Shown here: one piece after another, positions 1 through 11,144 of the stretch
Layout of the letters: every line of letters begins with the position of its first letter
Position numbering within the stretch: the first letter of the stretch is position 1
Assembly: GCA_025330725.1 (NCBI GenBank)
Contig: JAIWND010000004.1
Span: 620,001-684,000, forward strand
DNA length: 64,000 nucleotides
From: Chlamydoabsidia padenii
Taxonomy: Eukaryota; Mucoromycota; Mucoromycetes; Mucorales; Cunninghamellaceae
Reading direction: 5' to 3'
Program-made: the position numbers and the translations under genes
The notes under the pieces: model-generated
What the model saw: the letters and a program-made list of their open reading frames with translations, nothing else
The model's database searches: none
Told to the model about the DNA's origin: nothing

Positions 1-839
1 ATTTGCAAGGATCAAAACAGAACCATCCGGCGTGTACGTATCGTGTGGCGGTGTGTTACGAACTCGGTGCTGGGACCAAGAAGGACAATGCTCATGCTAT
101 TCAATTCTTCCGCAAGGCTGCTAATCTGGGTGATGGACGAGCCATGTACAAGCTCAGCATGGTTCTCTTACGTGGCACAATGGGACAACCGAAGAATCCT
201 CGGGAAGGGATGAGCTGGTTGGAACGGGCGGCGACTCAGGCGGACGATAATTATCCTCAACCCATCCATGATCTCGGTGTGGCTTTTGAAAAAGAAGGTG
301 TTCCCTCGGTGATTCCGGATCTTAACTATGCGCGCGACCTCTTCACTCGGGCTGCTCAATACGGTTATGCTCCTTCCCAATTCAAGCTGGGTTTGGCCTA
401 TGAAAATGGGTTTTTGAACTGTCCTATTGATCCTCGGCGGTCGATTGCATGGTATTCCAAGGCGGCGGAACAAGGCGATTTGGAATCTGAACTGGCACTC
501 TCGGGTTGGTACTTGACGGGTGCAACGGGTCCTGGCAATCGTGACATATTACCTCAGAACGACGTCGAAGCTTATCTCTGGGCACGTAAAGCGGCGGATC
601 GGGGTTATGCAAAGGCAGAATATGCTGTGGGCTACTATACGGAAACTGGCGTGGGTGTTAAACAAAGCTTGGACGAAGCAAGGAAATGGTATATGCGCGC
701 CGCTGCTCAGAACAATCGCAGGGCAATGCAACGACTCTCGGAACTCAAGAAACATGGGAATATACAACAACGAAAGAAACATACCCGTGATAATGGTGCT
801 AGATCGCATGAAAAAGACTCGGACTGTACCATCATGTAA
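1..839 (+). CDS. Chs4/Skt5-like chitin synthase activator, Sel1 repeats (3' part only)
   Basis: The frame is open from the left edge, so only the last ~278 codons of a longer gene are visible and the true start lies outside the window. The product is a run of Sel1-type repeats (about 36 residues each), with characteristic stretches such as AVGYYTETGVGVKQSLDEAR followed by a W-Y-x-x-A-A helix. After a basic, low-complexity tail it ends in C-T-I-M, a CaaX box predicted to be farnesylated. Sel1 repeats plus a C-terminal CaaX is the architecture of yeast Chs4/Skt5, which activates chitin synthase III and tethers it at the bud neck or septum. Family assignment is firm. The exact paralogue is not, because fungi carry several Chs4-like genes. 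Confidence 0.85.
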   Translation, partial: LQGSKQNHPACTYRVAVCYELGAGTKKDNAHAIQFFRKAANLGDGRAMYKLSMVLLRGTMGQPKNPREGMSWLERAATQADDNYPQPIHDLGVAFEKEGVPSVIPDLNYARDLFTRAAQYGYAPSQFKLGLAYENGFLNCPIDPRRSIAWYSKAAEQGDLESELALSGWYLTGATGPGNRDILPQNDVEAYLWARKAADRGYAKAEYAVGYYTETGVGVKQSLDEARKWYMRAAAQNNRRAMQRLSELKKHGNIQQRKKHTRDNGARSHEKDSDCTIM

Positions 840-3056
840 TAAACCAACTTTTATTACTATAGACAATTAGATATTCCTTACACCGTTACTATCCCACATA
901 CACATTACTGTTATTATTACTACTACTATTACTACTATTACTACTACTATTACCATCATTACTACTATCATATTCATTTATTTACTTCATCATTGATTGT
1001 GTTTATCTTTAGTTTAGCATATAGTAACTTCCACTTTTTGTCTTGTTTTGTACATTACTTTTAATAAACTCAGCGGATTACTACGCTTATTTGCTTTGAA
1101 TGATAAAATAGTATAGTGTTGAATGATGCATTGTTATTACTATTGTAGGGGATGGAGGGTCGGCGGAATTTTAAAAAACATGATTGTCAAAGTCCGATAT
1201 TCATGCACACTAATTTTACTTGAACTGCTATGTAATCCATCTTGGAACTATATGGTGCTACTGGAGAGGAGCCTTGAGATCAATAAAAGGGATTTAATAC
1301 AATGTGATCAGGCGCATCATGCTATTACTGGATTGGTGTGATAAAAATAACTGTCCTTCCCCAGACCCTGAAAACGATTTCTAACTAAACCCCGCTTCCC
1401 GATCATTCATTGGTATTTGAGTCAAATGATATTTCCCTTTTACGGAAGTTGAATTATCAATCGAAAAGTGAGGATCGAGCCATTGTTCACCTTTGTTGAA
1501 CAAGGGTCAATGAACAAGCAATGTAAAATATAATCAACACGTTTGATTGGTTTCCGAGACAGAGTAGATCATGTGTGTGTATTTAGTGAACCCCACACCC
1601 AGATTATCATTATTAAAAATAAGTTTCGCTACAGTACCAATTGTGTAGTACAGTATCTCGTTGTTTTCCATGAGATACAAGTGCGTAAGATGAGTCCGAT
1701 TTAACTGACAAATAAAAACTATATAATGTGCGCATCATCGTGGATGTGAAAAATGAAAGTAGACCCTTATGAATTTTAGGTATCATCACCTGACAGTTGC
1801 TGATGTGATCATACCCAGTGCTTTAATGATGACCACCTTTGTCAGGGTCTGTCCCTTGAAATCGATTATACTTTTTGCTCTTCAGGAAAAAAAAAAGGGT
1901 TGTTTCATGTTGGTCAGGGTCATGACCCTGTCATGCTTTTCTTTGTAATCCAATATGTCAAATTCACACGGACAGAGTCCGCCTCCAATTCAAATCCCGT
2001 CGAGTGGGGAGATCACCCCACAAATGGAGGTTGTACTGAACAAGGCGGTAGATGAAAATACTACTTGATAAAATGGAGGGGCGGCTGCGGGTCCTTTCTT
2101 TTGTGTGAAACATGAATAAAATGGAGGAGCCACTGACATTCTGCTTCATCCTCGGAAGCATAGCGGAGGTTAAATATAAATTGGAGCAAGCAAAGAAAAA
2201 ATAAGAAAGACCAAAGGCAAAAAGCCCCTGCTTTTTTTTCTTCGGTTTCAAATAATGCGTGATCTTTGAAAATAGAATACAAATAGTAGCAGTAATAAAA
2301 TTTTTCTTGTTTTTGTGAACTCGGCGAAATTGATCGTCATCCTCGATAATTAGAAATATGAGAATGGGTAATAAACAATCAAGCAAGAGTGGGAACCTAC
2401 CACCTTTTTTCTTTCTCTAAAAAGAAATTTCAATACCTCATTACGGGTACCGACAATGAAACACCAAACAAGTTGTCGGATCAGGGTTGGTTTTTTGAAC
2501 GCCGATTGAAAACAGCATTGCATTCCCCTCAAGGAGTAATCCAGCAAGTAAGTTAAAGGATAGAGTAGTCCTAATCATAAGCATCACGGATAATACAATG
2601 TATGAATGAAGTACAAAAAAGTGGCAGGATGTCAAAGTCGGTTACAAGATCCTTCCCCTCCCAAAAGAAAAAAAGGCCCTGAAATAGGAAAAATCATTAA
2701 TAACGTAAGCACAGGGTTGGCGTGTGAAAAAAAAGCTTCAGGGTGAAATATCCTGAATCAAAATCATTATTGGTGTACAAGGAAGAGTGAAAGAATTCGA
2801 TCATGAAAGACCCTGGAACGGAACGAACTTGACTGGGCAAGTAAAAATAAAAAAGGAATTTTTTTTGAGCTCTCTCACACACGCCCCATTTTTTCAAATC
2901 CCGCCAACACAATATATAAATGTCTTTTTTTGTTTCACCCCTTCTTTTTCTCTTTCTCTTTATCTACACTTTTTTACTTTTTATCACACAAATTCTACTT
3001 TTTCTACTTGAAAAAAAAAACAAACCCTTATTTACTTTACATTAAATATTCATCTC
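840..3056. other. Intergenic spacer, ~2.2 kb
   Basis: I find no gene I can support here. The spacer holds a TTA/ACT trinucleotide microsatellite (about 900-970), the AATAAA-like 3' end of the Chs4-like gene near 1063, a perfect 16-bp palindrome CAGGGTCATGACCCTG at 1915-1930, a GTGGGG/CCCCAC hairpin near 2003-2021, and two copies of the recurrent motif (1988-1999 and 2891-2905). Short open frames in it lack coding character. Confidence 0.6.
2891..2905 (-). promoter_or_regulatory. Recurrent GGCGGGATTTRAA motif upstream of the UNC-93-like gene
   Basis: TTTTCAAATCCCGCC on the plus strand, about 150 bp before the start codon at 3057. One of close to 40 copies in the window; see the motif finding. 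Confidence 0.55.
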
Positions 3057-4599
3057 ATGGGAATTAGTTTACCATTCCGATACAACAGCCCCACTTTCCA
3101 AGTTTTCTTGGTTGGGTTTATCTGTTTCTGTTGCCCAGGTATGTTAAATAACAAGTAACTTTGATATGAATAACAAAGATTTACCTTTTTCTCTTTCTTC
3201 TTCTTCTTTAACTCTTTAGGTATGTTTAATGCCTTGACTGGTATGGGTGGTGGGGGTAAATCCTCAACAGAAGCTGTCAACAACGCCAACACTGCCTTGT
3301 CTGTAACATTCACCGTTTGCAGTCTTTTGGGTGCTCCTATCTATAACATCTTTGGTCATCGTGTCATTATCCCTGCTGCTCTCTGCTATGTCCTTTACGT
3401 TGGTACGTTTTTTACAAGTAGCGATGCTTTCCTCATTGCCGCCGGTTCTATTCTTGGTATTGGTGCAGGTTTCCTGTGGACAGCTCAAGCCGGTATCATG
3501 ATGTCTTATCCCAATGAATCCGAAAAAGGCAAAGCTTTTGCTATCTTTTGGATGATCTTCAACTTGTAAGTTGATTACATATCACGAATAGGAAAACCAA
3601 AAACTAACTTTTATTATTATTAGGGGTGCTACTATTGGTGCTGCTATCCCCCTCGGTAACAACTGGAATAACACAACAACAAGTGATGTGAACATTGGTA
3701 CCTACATTGGGTTTATGGTCATTATGGCTTTTGGTGCTTTCTTGGCTCTTGGCCTTCTTCCTCCCAGCAAAGTTATCCGAAGCGATGGTACCAATGTCTC
3801 TTTACACAAATTCTCCAACTGGAAACGTGAAGCTATTGAAGTCTTCAAACTCTTCACTAACTGGCGTATGCTGATCTTGATCCCCATGTTTGCTGGCTCC
3901 AACTGGTTTTATACTTACCAATTCCAAGTCTATAACGGTGGTGGTTACTTCAACTTGCGTGCCAGATCTCTCAACAACTTGCTGTACTGGCTATTCCAAA
4001 TCATCGGTGGTGGATTCTTCGGTTGGTTGCTTGACTGGAAGGTATTGGGTGGTCGTCGCCAACGTGCTCTCATTGGTAACACGTTTGTCCTTGTGGTCTG
4101 TGTGGCTCTATGGGTCGGTGCCATCTTCATTCAAAAAAACTTTACTTACGAATCTGCCAAGGCTCTTGCTACTATTGACAAGGTGGATGTGTTTACTCCT
4201 GGTTATGCTGGTATGGCGGTTGAATACGCTTTCTTTGGGTTCCTTGACTCAATCTTCCAAGGTTTCAGCTACTGGTTATTAGGCACAATGACCAACGACA
4301 CCGAACGTGCTGCTCGATATGGTGGATTCTATAAAACAATTCAAAATGCATTCGCTGCCGTTGCTTCTCAATTGGATGCTCAACGAATTCCCTTCATGAC
4401 CCAACTTATCATTGTCTTTGCCGTCAACGTGGTTGGTATCTTGTTGGCTTATGTCGTCTGCTTCACTGTGTCTGATGTTACGGTGGAAGAAATCGACAAC
4501 TTACAAGGCGTCCAAGGAGTTGAAACTGTGGTTGGTGGTCGTCTTGAAGATGAAGCTTTGCCTGCCAAACTGGAAATCACTGAAAAGGAATACATGTAA
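3057..4599 (+). CDS. UNC-93-like major facilitator superfamily membrane protein
   Basis: Three exons, 3057-3138, 3220-3565 and 3624-4599, give 467 residues. Both introns have GTATGT/GTAAGT donors, and the frame continues across them. The N-terminal CPGMFNALTGMGGGG and the later GIGAGFLWTAQAGIMMSYP are typical of fungal UNC-93-like transporters (DUF895/Ion_trans-like MFS branch), with about 11-12 hydrophobic segments. Fungal members are polytopic membrane proteins of unknown substrate; animal UNC-93 regulates a potassium channel. The C-terminal ~35 residues are acidic and hydrophilic, hence probably cytosolic. A copy of the recurrent motif lies ~150 bp upstream and a T/C-rich leader precedes the ATG. 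Family call is strong; transport role is inferred only. Confidence 0.88.
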
Positions 4600-5461
4600 A
4601 TAGCACCTCTCCATTTCCTCTTCTTCCATCCTCCCTTAGTATAGTTACTAGTTTACCCTTTCCCTACCTTTTTTTTTTATTGTTATTATCACCCAAAGAT
4701 CTGTGATCTTTTCTTGTTTATCATTCATTCATTTTTTTTTTACACTTCTTTACTCTATTATGTTATTACCAATCTAATAAAAAACAATCGTTTATGACTG
4801 TTATATACAATCATCATCCATCAATCATATCCATGATGCACCCCTGACATTTTTACTGTATCAAGTTGGTGGAAACTTACTAGGCAATTTAAATTCCGAC
4901 AAGGGGACAAAAGAAAAAAAGGGTCTTTTCCTTTCCATCCTCTTCCCTCCCTGTAATCGTTATCATTTTTATGGCAAACTTTTGACGACCCAGTTTGCAC
5001 ATAATGACGATACTTATGCTTTGGTGTCTTATTCAGCAATGTGGCCTATTACTTTATAAAAGACTATGGCGATCGACAATGGAAGGCTTTTTGCCCTAGC
5101 GTAATCCCTTTTTTACATGTAACTAGTATTCTCTGTTGTGTATGTATATATTAAATAAAAACTTGAAAAGCTACAATGACATGCTTTATGTGTATGATTA
5201 CTGTGGTTGGTTGTTTGATATGGTGGAAGGTGAAAGATTCGTCTATGCAGATCGCATGAGGCATTCAGATTCAAATCCCGATCGCATACATCTAATCAGA
5301 CACCTATTTTTTATATTTTACTTGATATGGTTTATAGTTAACAATGCTGTTCACACAAAGTTAATTCTTTTCAGTAGTGATATACATTGCGATGGTTGTG
5401 TGATGTGATAGAAACTGTCTCTTTCTCTTGAGGAAGTTGATGATAGGGCCAATGACAATGA

Positions 5462-5474
5462 AGCGGGATTTAAA
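5462..5474 (+). promoter_or_regulatory. Recurrent motif upstream of PER1
   Basis: AGCGGGATTTAAA ends 87 bp before the PER1 start codon. A second copy in the opposite orientation (GATTCAAATCCCG, 5268-5280) lies ~280 bp upstream. Confidence 0.6.
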
Positions 5475-5560
5475 TTATATGTTTTTGAAGAAAAAGGACC
5501 TGCCCTCGTCTTTATTTTTTATTTTTTCTTCTCTCTTGACTCCATACCCACCTTTCCATT

Positions 5561-5929
5561 ATGCATTATGGGATACTTTTATTCTTAATATTATCTTGCC
5601 TTTTTGCTTGTACATTTGCTTCAAAAGGGAATATCCAACCTTTATTCTTACAATGCGTTGAACAGTGCGCTCAAACTCAATGTCCTGCTTCACTTCCACT
5701 CTCCTTGCGTCTGTTATTTTGGTCTTGGTAAGTATATTTGTGCAATTAAGTTTAGACATTAACCTGTTATTATTATTATTATTATTACTCTAGTAAAGAA
5801 AACTGTCAATACAACTGTATGCAAGCCATCACGGATAAGGCGATCGAATATGGGGAAGAAGTGATGCAATATTATGGAAAATGGTAAGTTGATCAATATA
5901 GTATCTAATTAATATTAATGACTAACCTC

Positions 5930-5968
<39 letters not shown>

Positions 5969-6717
5969 GACTGTCTCACTATAAAAAAAAAAGGCCCTTT
6001 TATCGGTGTATGGGTATTCAAGAACCTGGGTCAGTCCTCTTCTCTATAGGCAATGGTTGGGTCCACTACTACTACTACCACTTATTAAAACAAAAGATTC
6101 CTGTCAACTATTATCTGAAGAAGGCAATGCTGGTGTATTCTCTTTTGGGTATGAATGCATGGATCTGGAGCACGGTATTCCACGCTCGCGACACAGCACT
6201 GACGGAAAAACTCGATTACTTTAGTGCGGGACTCCTAATTCTCTATTCCCTCTACTATGCTCTGCGTCGACTCTTCTACATTAAACATACCCCTTGGGAA
6301 TTGGTGGTGATCTTTGTCACATGTTATGTATTGCATGTGGGATATCTGACTCTGGTTCGATTTGATTATGGTTATAACATGTTGGCGTCTGTGGTGGTGG
6401 GTTTGATTCAATTATCATTGTGGGTAGGCTGGTCTATTCGTCAATATACAGTGGAAACGACTAGACGTGGGTTTGCTTATTTGGCCTTTGTATCCGTGGT
6501 GGGTGTGGCCGTAGCCATGTCGTTGGAATTACTGGATTTCCCTCCCCTCTGGCGATCACTGGATGCTCATAGTCTTTGGCATTTATCGACTATTCCTCTC
6601 ATGGTCTTATGGTACAAGTTTGTCTTGGTGGATACAAAGCATGAAATGAAATATCATAAAGCGGATGTCACTACTACTACTACTACTACTACTACTACAC
6701 TGTTATCATCTAAATAG
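5561..6717 (+). CDS. PER1: PER1/PGAP3 GPI-phospholipase A2-like remodelling protein
   Basis: Exons 5561-5727, 5794-5883 and 5994-6717 give 326 residues. The first exon encodes a signal peptide (ILLLILSCLFACTFA) and the Cys-rich luminal start QCVEQCAQTQCP. The splice restores FWSCKENCQYNC, matching the FWxCxxxCxYxC block of Per1. Exon 3 carries the CREST-superfamily core STVFHARDTALTEKLDYF and a second His pair in DAHSLWHL, with about seven membrane segments. Known role of the family: removal of the unsaturated sn-2 acyl chain of GPI anchors in the ER (yeast) or Golgi (animals), needed for remodelled GPI lipids and raft association. The C-terminus has a run of ten Thr from a CTA repeat. The second intron contains an (AT)n tract immediately before its A-rich acceptor. 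I chose the start because it begins the signal peptide. Confidence 0.92.
5933..5967. repeat. (AT)n microsatellite in PER1 intron 2
   Basis: An uninterrupted alternating A-T run of ~35 nt inside the intron spanning 5884-5993. Confidence 0.95.
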
Positions 6718-6756
6718 TTTGGCATATTACAATCACATTGGATCTCATCTTTTTAT

Positions 6757-6769
6757 GGCGGGATTTAAA
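6757..6769 (+). promoter_or_regulatory. Recurrent motif upstream of the F-box/ankyrin gene
   Basis: GGCGGGATTTAAA followed by a T29 tract (about 6781-6809) and then the ATG at 6860. It sits only 40 bp after the PER1 stop codon, so the promoter of the downstream gene is packed against PER1. Confidence 0.6.
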
Positions 6770-6859
6770 ATAAAAACCAATCTTTTTTTTTTTTTTTTTT
6801 TTTTTTTTACTCCTTCTTTTGTTATCATATCAATTGATTGGACAAGGCCATGCGTTTTT

Positions 6860-8125
6860 ATGTCTTCAGAAAACTTATCACCTAGTTCATTCTGCTCCTC
6901 TTCCAATGATGAATCAAGTCATAATAAACAACAACTCTCAACCCATTCATCATCACCTCATACCAATAACAGCCTACAACAATTACCTTCCGAACTCTTG
7001 ATCCGAATCTTCCTTCTTGCACAGAATCCTCAGCTACGATTGGTAACTCCAGCATTATATAGTATTTCCCGGTCAGCCTTGATCCGTGCGCAATTCCTCA
7101 TCCATCGTTTTGGACGACTAGCAGCTTTGAGCGAACGAGGAATGACCAGTTTCAACCTGGCCTCGACTTTGGCGGTGGTGGATAATTGTCTTAAACTGGG
7201 CTGTTCTCCTCGTGCGGATGACGATTACCTGGTATGGCGGGCGTGCAGACAACAAGACATTCGACTCTTTATTCTCATGGTGGATGCGATTCAACCCGAT
7301 ACTCGTACACTGGATCGTTATCTGAACGGTGCGGCTATGCAAGGTGCTGTAGCGATCGTCGATGTTCTAATAAGTCGGTATGGCGGATCCATCCATCACG
7401 GTGACGATGCGATGATGATGCTGGCGTGTGCGGAACATCAAGTAGCGATGGTACAACATTTGATTACTCGGTATGGATGTGATCCTCATGCTGATCGTGA
7501 TCGTTACTTGAGGCGGGCTTGTCTGGAAGGTGATCTGGATCTGGTATCTGTCCTTTTACCTGGCTCCGATATCCATTGCTTCAACAATGCGCCATTACAA
7601 AACGCTGCCCATAAACAACATGCGGGTATTGTCAAGATCTTGCTGGAGGCGGGTGCGGATCCTTTGGCGAATCGTGGTGCTAGTCTGGTATCGGCGGTAC
7701 GGAATAATGATCTGGCTTGTCTCACTTTGTTGCTTCAAGGTGGCGCTGATCCTCGCTGTCAGGATGATTTACCTCTTTTATTGGCATGTCGGCATGGGTT
7801 TCCAACGATCTTGGATGGTTTGGCGGCTTTTGTTGGTACGAGGACGACCTGGGTGAACTGTGGTAAAGGGATGCCTCTTTTTGAAGCTTTGGTCGCCAGT
7901 CAATTGAATGTGCTCGAACGATTGTTGGCTTATGGTGCGGATCTGACCACTCAACGTGCTATGGAAGGTTTGCATGAAGCTATTCTTCGGAATCATATGG
8001 CCTGCGTGCAACTCGTGGTCAATACTGCATCCACTCCTCTTCGTCTCCTTCACCCTCCTTCTTATTATCTCTCCAAATCAAAAGTGTCAGGTCCCATGCG
8101 CAGGTTGGTCCAAGATCTAGACTAA
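6860..8125 (+). CDS. F-box-like ankyrin-repeat protein
   Basis: A single exon of 421 residues. After a Ser-rich N-terminus, QLPSELLIRIFLLAQNP resembles the first helix of an F-box. The rest is a series of ankyrin-type units, for example AGIVKILLEAGADPLANRGA, LACLTLLLQGGADPRCQDD and LNVLERLLAYGADLTTQRA. In fungi such proteins are candidate SCF ubiquitin-ligase substrate adaptors, with ankyrin repeats as the binding surface; that is inference from architecture. The frame is open further upstream, but that stretch is the poly-T leader translated as Phe, so I placed the start at the first ATG after it. The start is ~143 bp from the PER1 stop. Confidence 0.78.
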   Translation: MSSENLSPSSFCSSSNDESSHNKQQLSTHSSSPHTNNSLQQLPSELLIRIFLLAQNPQLRLVTPALYSISRSALIRAQFLIHRFGRLAALSERGMTSFNLASTLAVVDNCLKLGCSPRADDDYLVWRACRQQDIRLFILMVDAIQPDTRTLDRYLNGAAMQGAVAIVDVLISRYGGSIHHGDDAMMMLACAEHQVAMVQHLITRYGCDPHADRDRYLRRACLEGDLDLVSVLLPGSDIHCFNNAPLQNAAHKQHAGIVKILLEAGADPLANRGASLVSAVRNNDLACLTLLLQGGADPRCQDDLPLLLACRHGFPTILDGLAAFVGTRTTWVNCGKGMPLFEALVASQLNVLERLLAYGADLTTQRAMEGLHEAILRNHMACVQLVVNTASTPLRLLHPPSYYLSKSKVSGPMRRLVQDLD

Positions 8126-8166
8126 TTTAGTTATATACCGTTAAACACATTGTATAAAGTTATAAT

Positions 8167-8229
8167 AAAGTTTGTTTGTTATTTTTTATTGTCATAACAA
8201 AGTTTGTTTGTTATTTTTTATTGTCATAA
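8167..8229 (+). repeat. Tandem duplication of a 32-bp unit in the 3' flank of the ankyrin gene
   Basis: AAAGTTTGTTTGTTATTTTT and the bases up to ...GTCATAA occur twice in a row (8167-8197 and 8199-8229), each ending near an ATAA/AATAAA-like element. The repeat duplicates the probable polyadenylation region. A G-run of about ten bases follows near 8263-8272. Confidence 0.85.
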
Positions 8230-8392
8230 AATAAAAATTGACTATACTAAATATACAAAGTTGGGGGGGGGGTCAAAGTGTTAAATACATTACATCACTA
8301 TATAGACACATTTATATATGTGTACTTTATGAAGGGGAGATTATATATACAATCATCATGTTTGGTGGAATTAGTATGTAATTGCCAAATAA

Positions 8393-9383
8393 TCAAGAAG
8401 AGTAGTGTGGTGGAGTAAATCGAGAGCTTGATTCTCGAGCCCATCCTTTTTTTTGTGAGAAGTGATGAATGGACAATGGTGGAAGGATAGTTGCAGCAGC
8501 CATCGTCATAGTTCGTGATCCATAGTGTTGTGAAGATAGTTGACACAAACCTTGTAAAGCTTGATATTCATCGTCAGATAGATCCCGACCTAGAGATCCC
8601 GAAGAGTACTGACTAGGTGGCATCAAGTGAGGGTAGTCATCACGATAAAAAAACATTGGATTAGATACATGAGATGGTGACACGACTGAAGAAGAGATCA
8701 ATACAGGAGAAGGTGAAGACATGGTTGATGATCCAGACGAAGAAGAAGTGTCATAGTCGTGATGATCCAAATCGATAGGTTGTTGTTCATTATCATCATC
8801 AAGGTAAGCAAGAGGTGGATGATGATAGTAGTAAAGACCGAGTGTTTTTGGTGAAGGTAAAAAAGTCGGAAGTGGTGACAGGTGATCATAACTACTGTTG
8901 GAAGACCAAGTAGGCATCGATGTGAATGAAGAGGTATATGGGTGATTGCTTGTCAAATAAGTTTTATCAGGGGTTGATCGTGTCTGCTTGGTTCGACGAC
9001 GCGGCTTGTTGTTATCGACTTGTTGAGTTTTCTTCCTGCTGTTTTGCTTTTTATCGTTGTCTTGGTGTTTACTATGTATAGCTGTATGTTGTATCATATT
9101 GTCAAACCGACTGAACGCACGTTCACAGCCAGGTACAACGCACTTGAATGGTTTCTACACACACAAAAAAAAAAAAAAAGTAATGAAAAGAGATTAGTTA
9201 ATTACTTTCTTTTTTTTTTTTCTTTTTTTGTTTGTATTGACTAACTTCGCCAGTATGTTTTCTTGCATGCCGAGCGAGGTGTTCACTGCGGGTGAATGTC
9301 ATACGGCATTCACCAAAGCCAGTGCATTGGTATGTCTTGGCTTCCGACGGACGACGATGTGTTTTTGTTTTCATGTTGGTCAT
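8393..9383 (-). CDS. C2H2 zinc-finger transcription factor (Usv1/Rgm1/Adr1-type finger pair)
   Basis: Two exons on the minus strand, 9383-9246 and 9154-8393, encode 299 residues. Splicing joins HTGE to KPFKC and completes two consecutive fingers: [20 protein letters not shown] with RHARKH, then [20 protein letters not shown] with HTAIH. The TRSEHLARH helix followed by a FSRxDN helix is the pattern of the yeast Adr1, Usv1 and Rgm1 group, which bind short C/G-rich stress and carbon-source elements. The remaining ~220 residues are Ser/Thr/Pro/His/Asp-rich and look like a disordered activation region with no further domain. A motif copy (9516-9529) lies 133 bp upstream. Target genes cannot be inferred. 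Confidence 0.88.
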
Positions 9384-9843
9384 TGTTGTGGGTAAATAGT
9401 GATCAAGTAAAAAGGGGAAAAGAAAGAAGATAAAAAGTAAGGTGAAGAAGAAAGAAAGAAGTAAAAAATAGGGGTCAAGAAAAAAAGGACCATGATATAA
9501 GGAAAGAAAAAAAACGATTCAAACCCCGCAGAGAAAGCCATGGAAAATTTGGATTACTTGGTCCCCCCCCTTCAGCATGAAATCAAAGGTTTCACTGATA
9601 CATACAAATTTAGTAATTGGTAAAAGAAGTTTTTTTTATTAAAAAAGAATAATGATTACAAAACATGATGTAAAAGAATAAACTATGTGGGGTGATTGGT
9701 AGAAAAAGATGAATCCATGGGTAAAAAAAAAAAGCAAATGTCAAGATTAATGCTGGTTGCATGCTTGTTTTATTGTTTACCTACCAAAGTTATACTGTCC
9801 AGTATAAGATATAAACATGTGATTTTATATTGATCATCCGAGA
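9384..9843. other. Promoter-side spacer of the zinc-finger gene
   Basis: Purine-rich leader (A/G tracts at 9415-9515 on the plus strand) with one motif copy GATTCAAACCCCGC at 9516-9529. No coding signal seen. Confidence 0.5.
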
Positions 9844-10247
9844 TTAAAACCGTGCCCTAGGAGGATAATAGTAAAGGAGAGAGAGAGAGAATGCAGTGCA
9901 AGTTTTTAGCCAATTAAAGATTGTGTTTATCATCGGAATCATCCTATTTCCTTGGGTATGCCTATTCAAGAATGAGGTCCTAAAGTGGCCTCCCCCCTCC
10001 CCTCGAAGGCTAGACTGATCATCCACCGAGTCGTTAGTAAAGTGTTTCCCATTACCTTCATTATATCCACATCATCCCCACTGGGAAAAATAAAAACACA
10101 AGTGTTCTAAGAGTTAGTTAGGTTTCCTATTCCGATATCTGCTGTTAAATTTGATTACCTTCCAGATACAATAGTTCCGCAAATACAAAAGTTCACACTC
10201 GGCATGTCCATAATGACGAGGCCAGCCGCATCCAACCTTGATCTCCT

Positions 10248-10249
<2 letters not shown>

Positions 10250-10314
<65 letters not shown>
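10250..10314. repeat. Poly(A) tract, ~65 nt
   Basis: An uninterrupted A run inside the unresolved minus-strand region; on that strand it is a poly(T) ahead of an AG acceptor (CTAG at ~10247). Confidence 0.95.
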
Positions 10315-10316
<2 letters not shown>

Positions 10317-11107
10317 ATTTTGAGTCCATTTCATTCCATGGATTCCTTGTTGTACCTGCTGTGTTACAATCAATGGTAAAGACTTGTTGACAACCTCTTT
10401 ATCATTTTGATTTGTTCCAGATTGACTCCGCCCAAAAATACCAAGTATCATCGTTATACATAGAAGGAGAGGAATAGACCATTACCGAGTTAATTGGAAT
10501 ACCGATGTTGATATATCCACAATGATCGCGATTAACCTGCTAATGATATCAATGTTCGTCATTTGTTCTTCGTCAGATAGTTGGCGTCATATATCCTATA
10601 GAGGGACAAGTTACCGTTCCTACTCGATACTTTCTGCTAGTCCCGTTTCTTTTGAGTGGATGTATGTCGTTATCCCTATACATATATGTATTAAAGTAAA
10701 AAAGGATACCTATTTCAGCAACTGGGGCGCTTTAATTGAGTTTGTCAGACCTGTTCTTACATGGGATGCAAATGCCAGCCGCACCCAGCTTGTCCTTGGT
10801 CATCATTAAGAGAGGCATTCCTTGATTAGCATATTGCATTCTGACGGTAACGATCAAGAGGATTGTTTGTTGACTGGGTTGAAAAAGGACCACCTGGCCT
10901 GTATAAAAAAAGAATAAAGTGTTACAAAGAAAAAAGGAAAAAAGGTTAGTTCCCGCCATTCTTAATATTGTTTGATTCTTTACTTACCATGCTTCAAAGT
11001 GAGCACATGTCGCCCTATCGTTGATGCAAGTACATGTCGCAAGTTGTTTTGGTGAGGGAGGAATTGACGAAAGAGAAGAAGACGTGATATAAATTGAGAG
11101 GGAGGCC

Positions 11108-11108
<1 letters not shown>

Positions 11109-11141
<33 letters not shown>
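11109..11141. repeat. Poly(T) tract, ~33 nt
   Basis: Uninterrupted T run directly beside the motif-like CGGGGGTTTAAA at 11149-11160. Confidence 0.95.

Positions 11142-11144
<3 letters not shown>

Noticed and set aside
1964..2386. 140-codon minus-strand open frame
   Set aside because: Low-complexity, Phe/Lys-rich content from A/T tracts, no domain, no splice or promoter context, and it overlaps a motif copy and a hairpin.
5268..5280. Possible tRNA gene, because GATTCAAATCCCG looks like a T-arm/B box
   Set aside because: No A box, acceptor stem or anticodon arm can be found at a proper distance upstream; flanks of the ~40 similar sites are unrelated to each other.
8168..8229. CRISPR-like repeat
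   Set aside because: Only two direct copies without spacers, in a eukaryotic 3' flank.
10250..10314. Poly(A) tract as the tail of a LINE/SINE insertion
   Set aside because: No target-site duplication, no reverse-transcriptase or SINE-like body next to it; similar tracts occur in many introns here.
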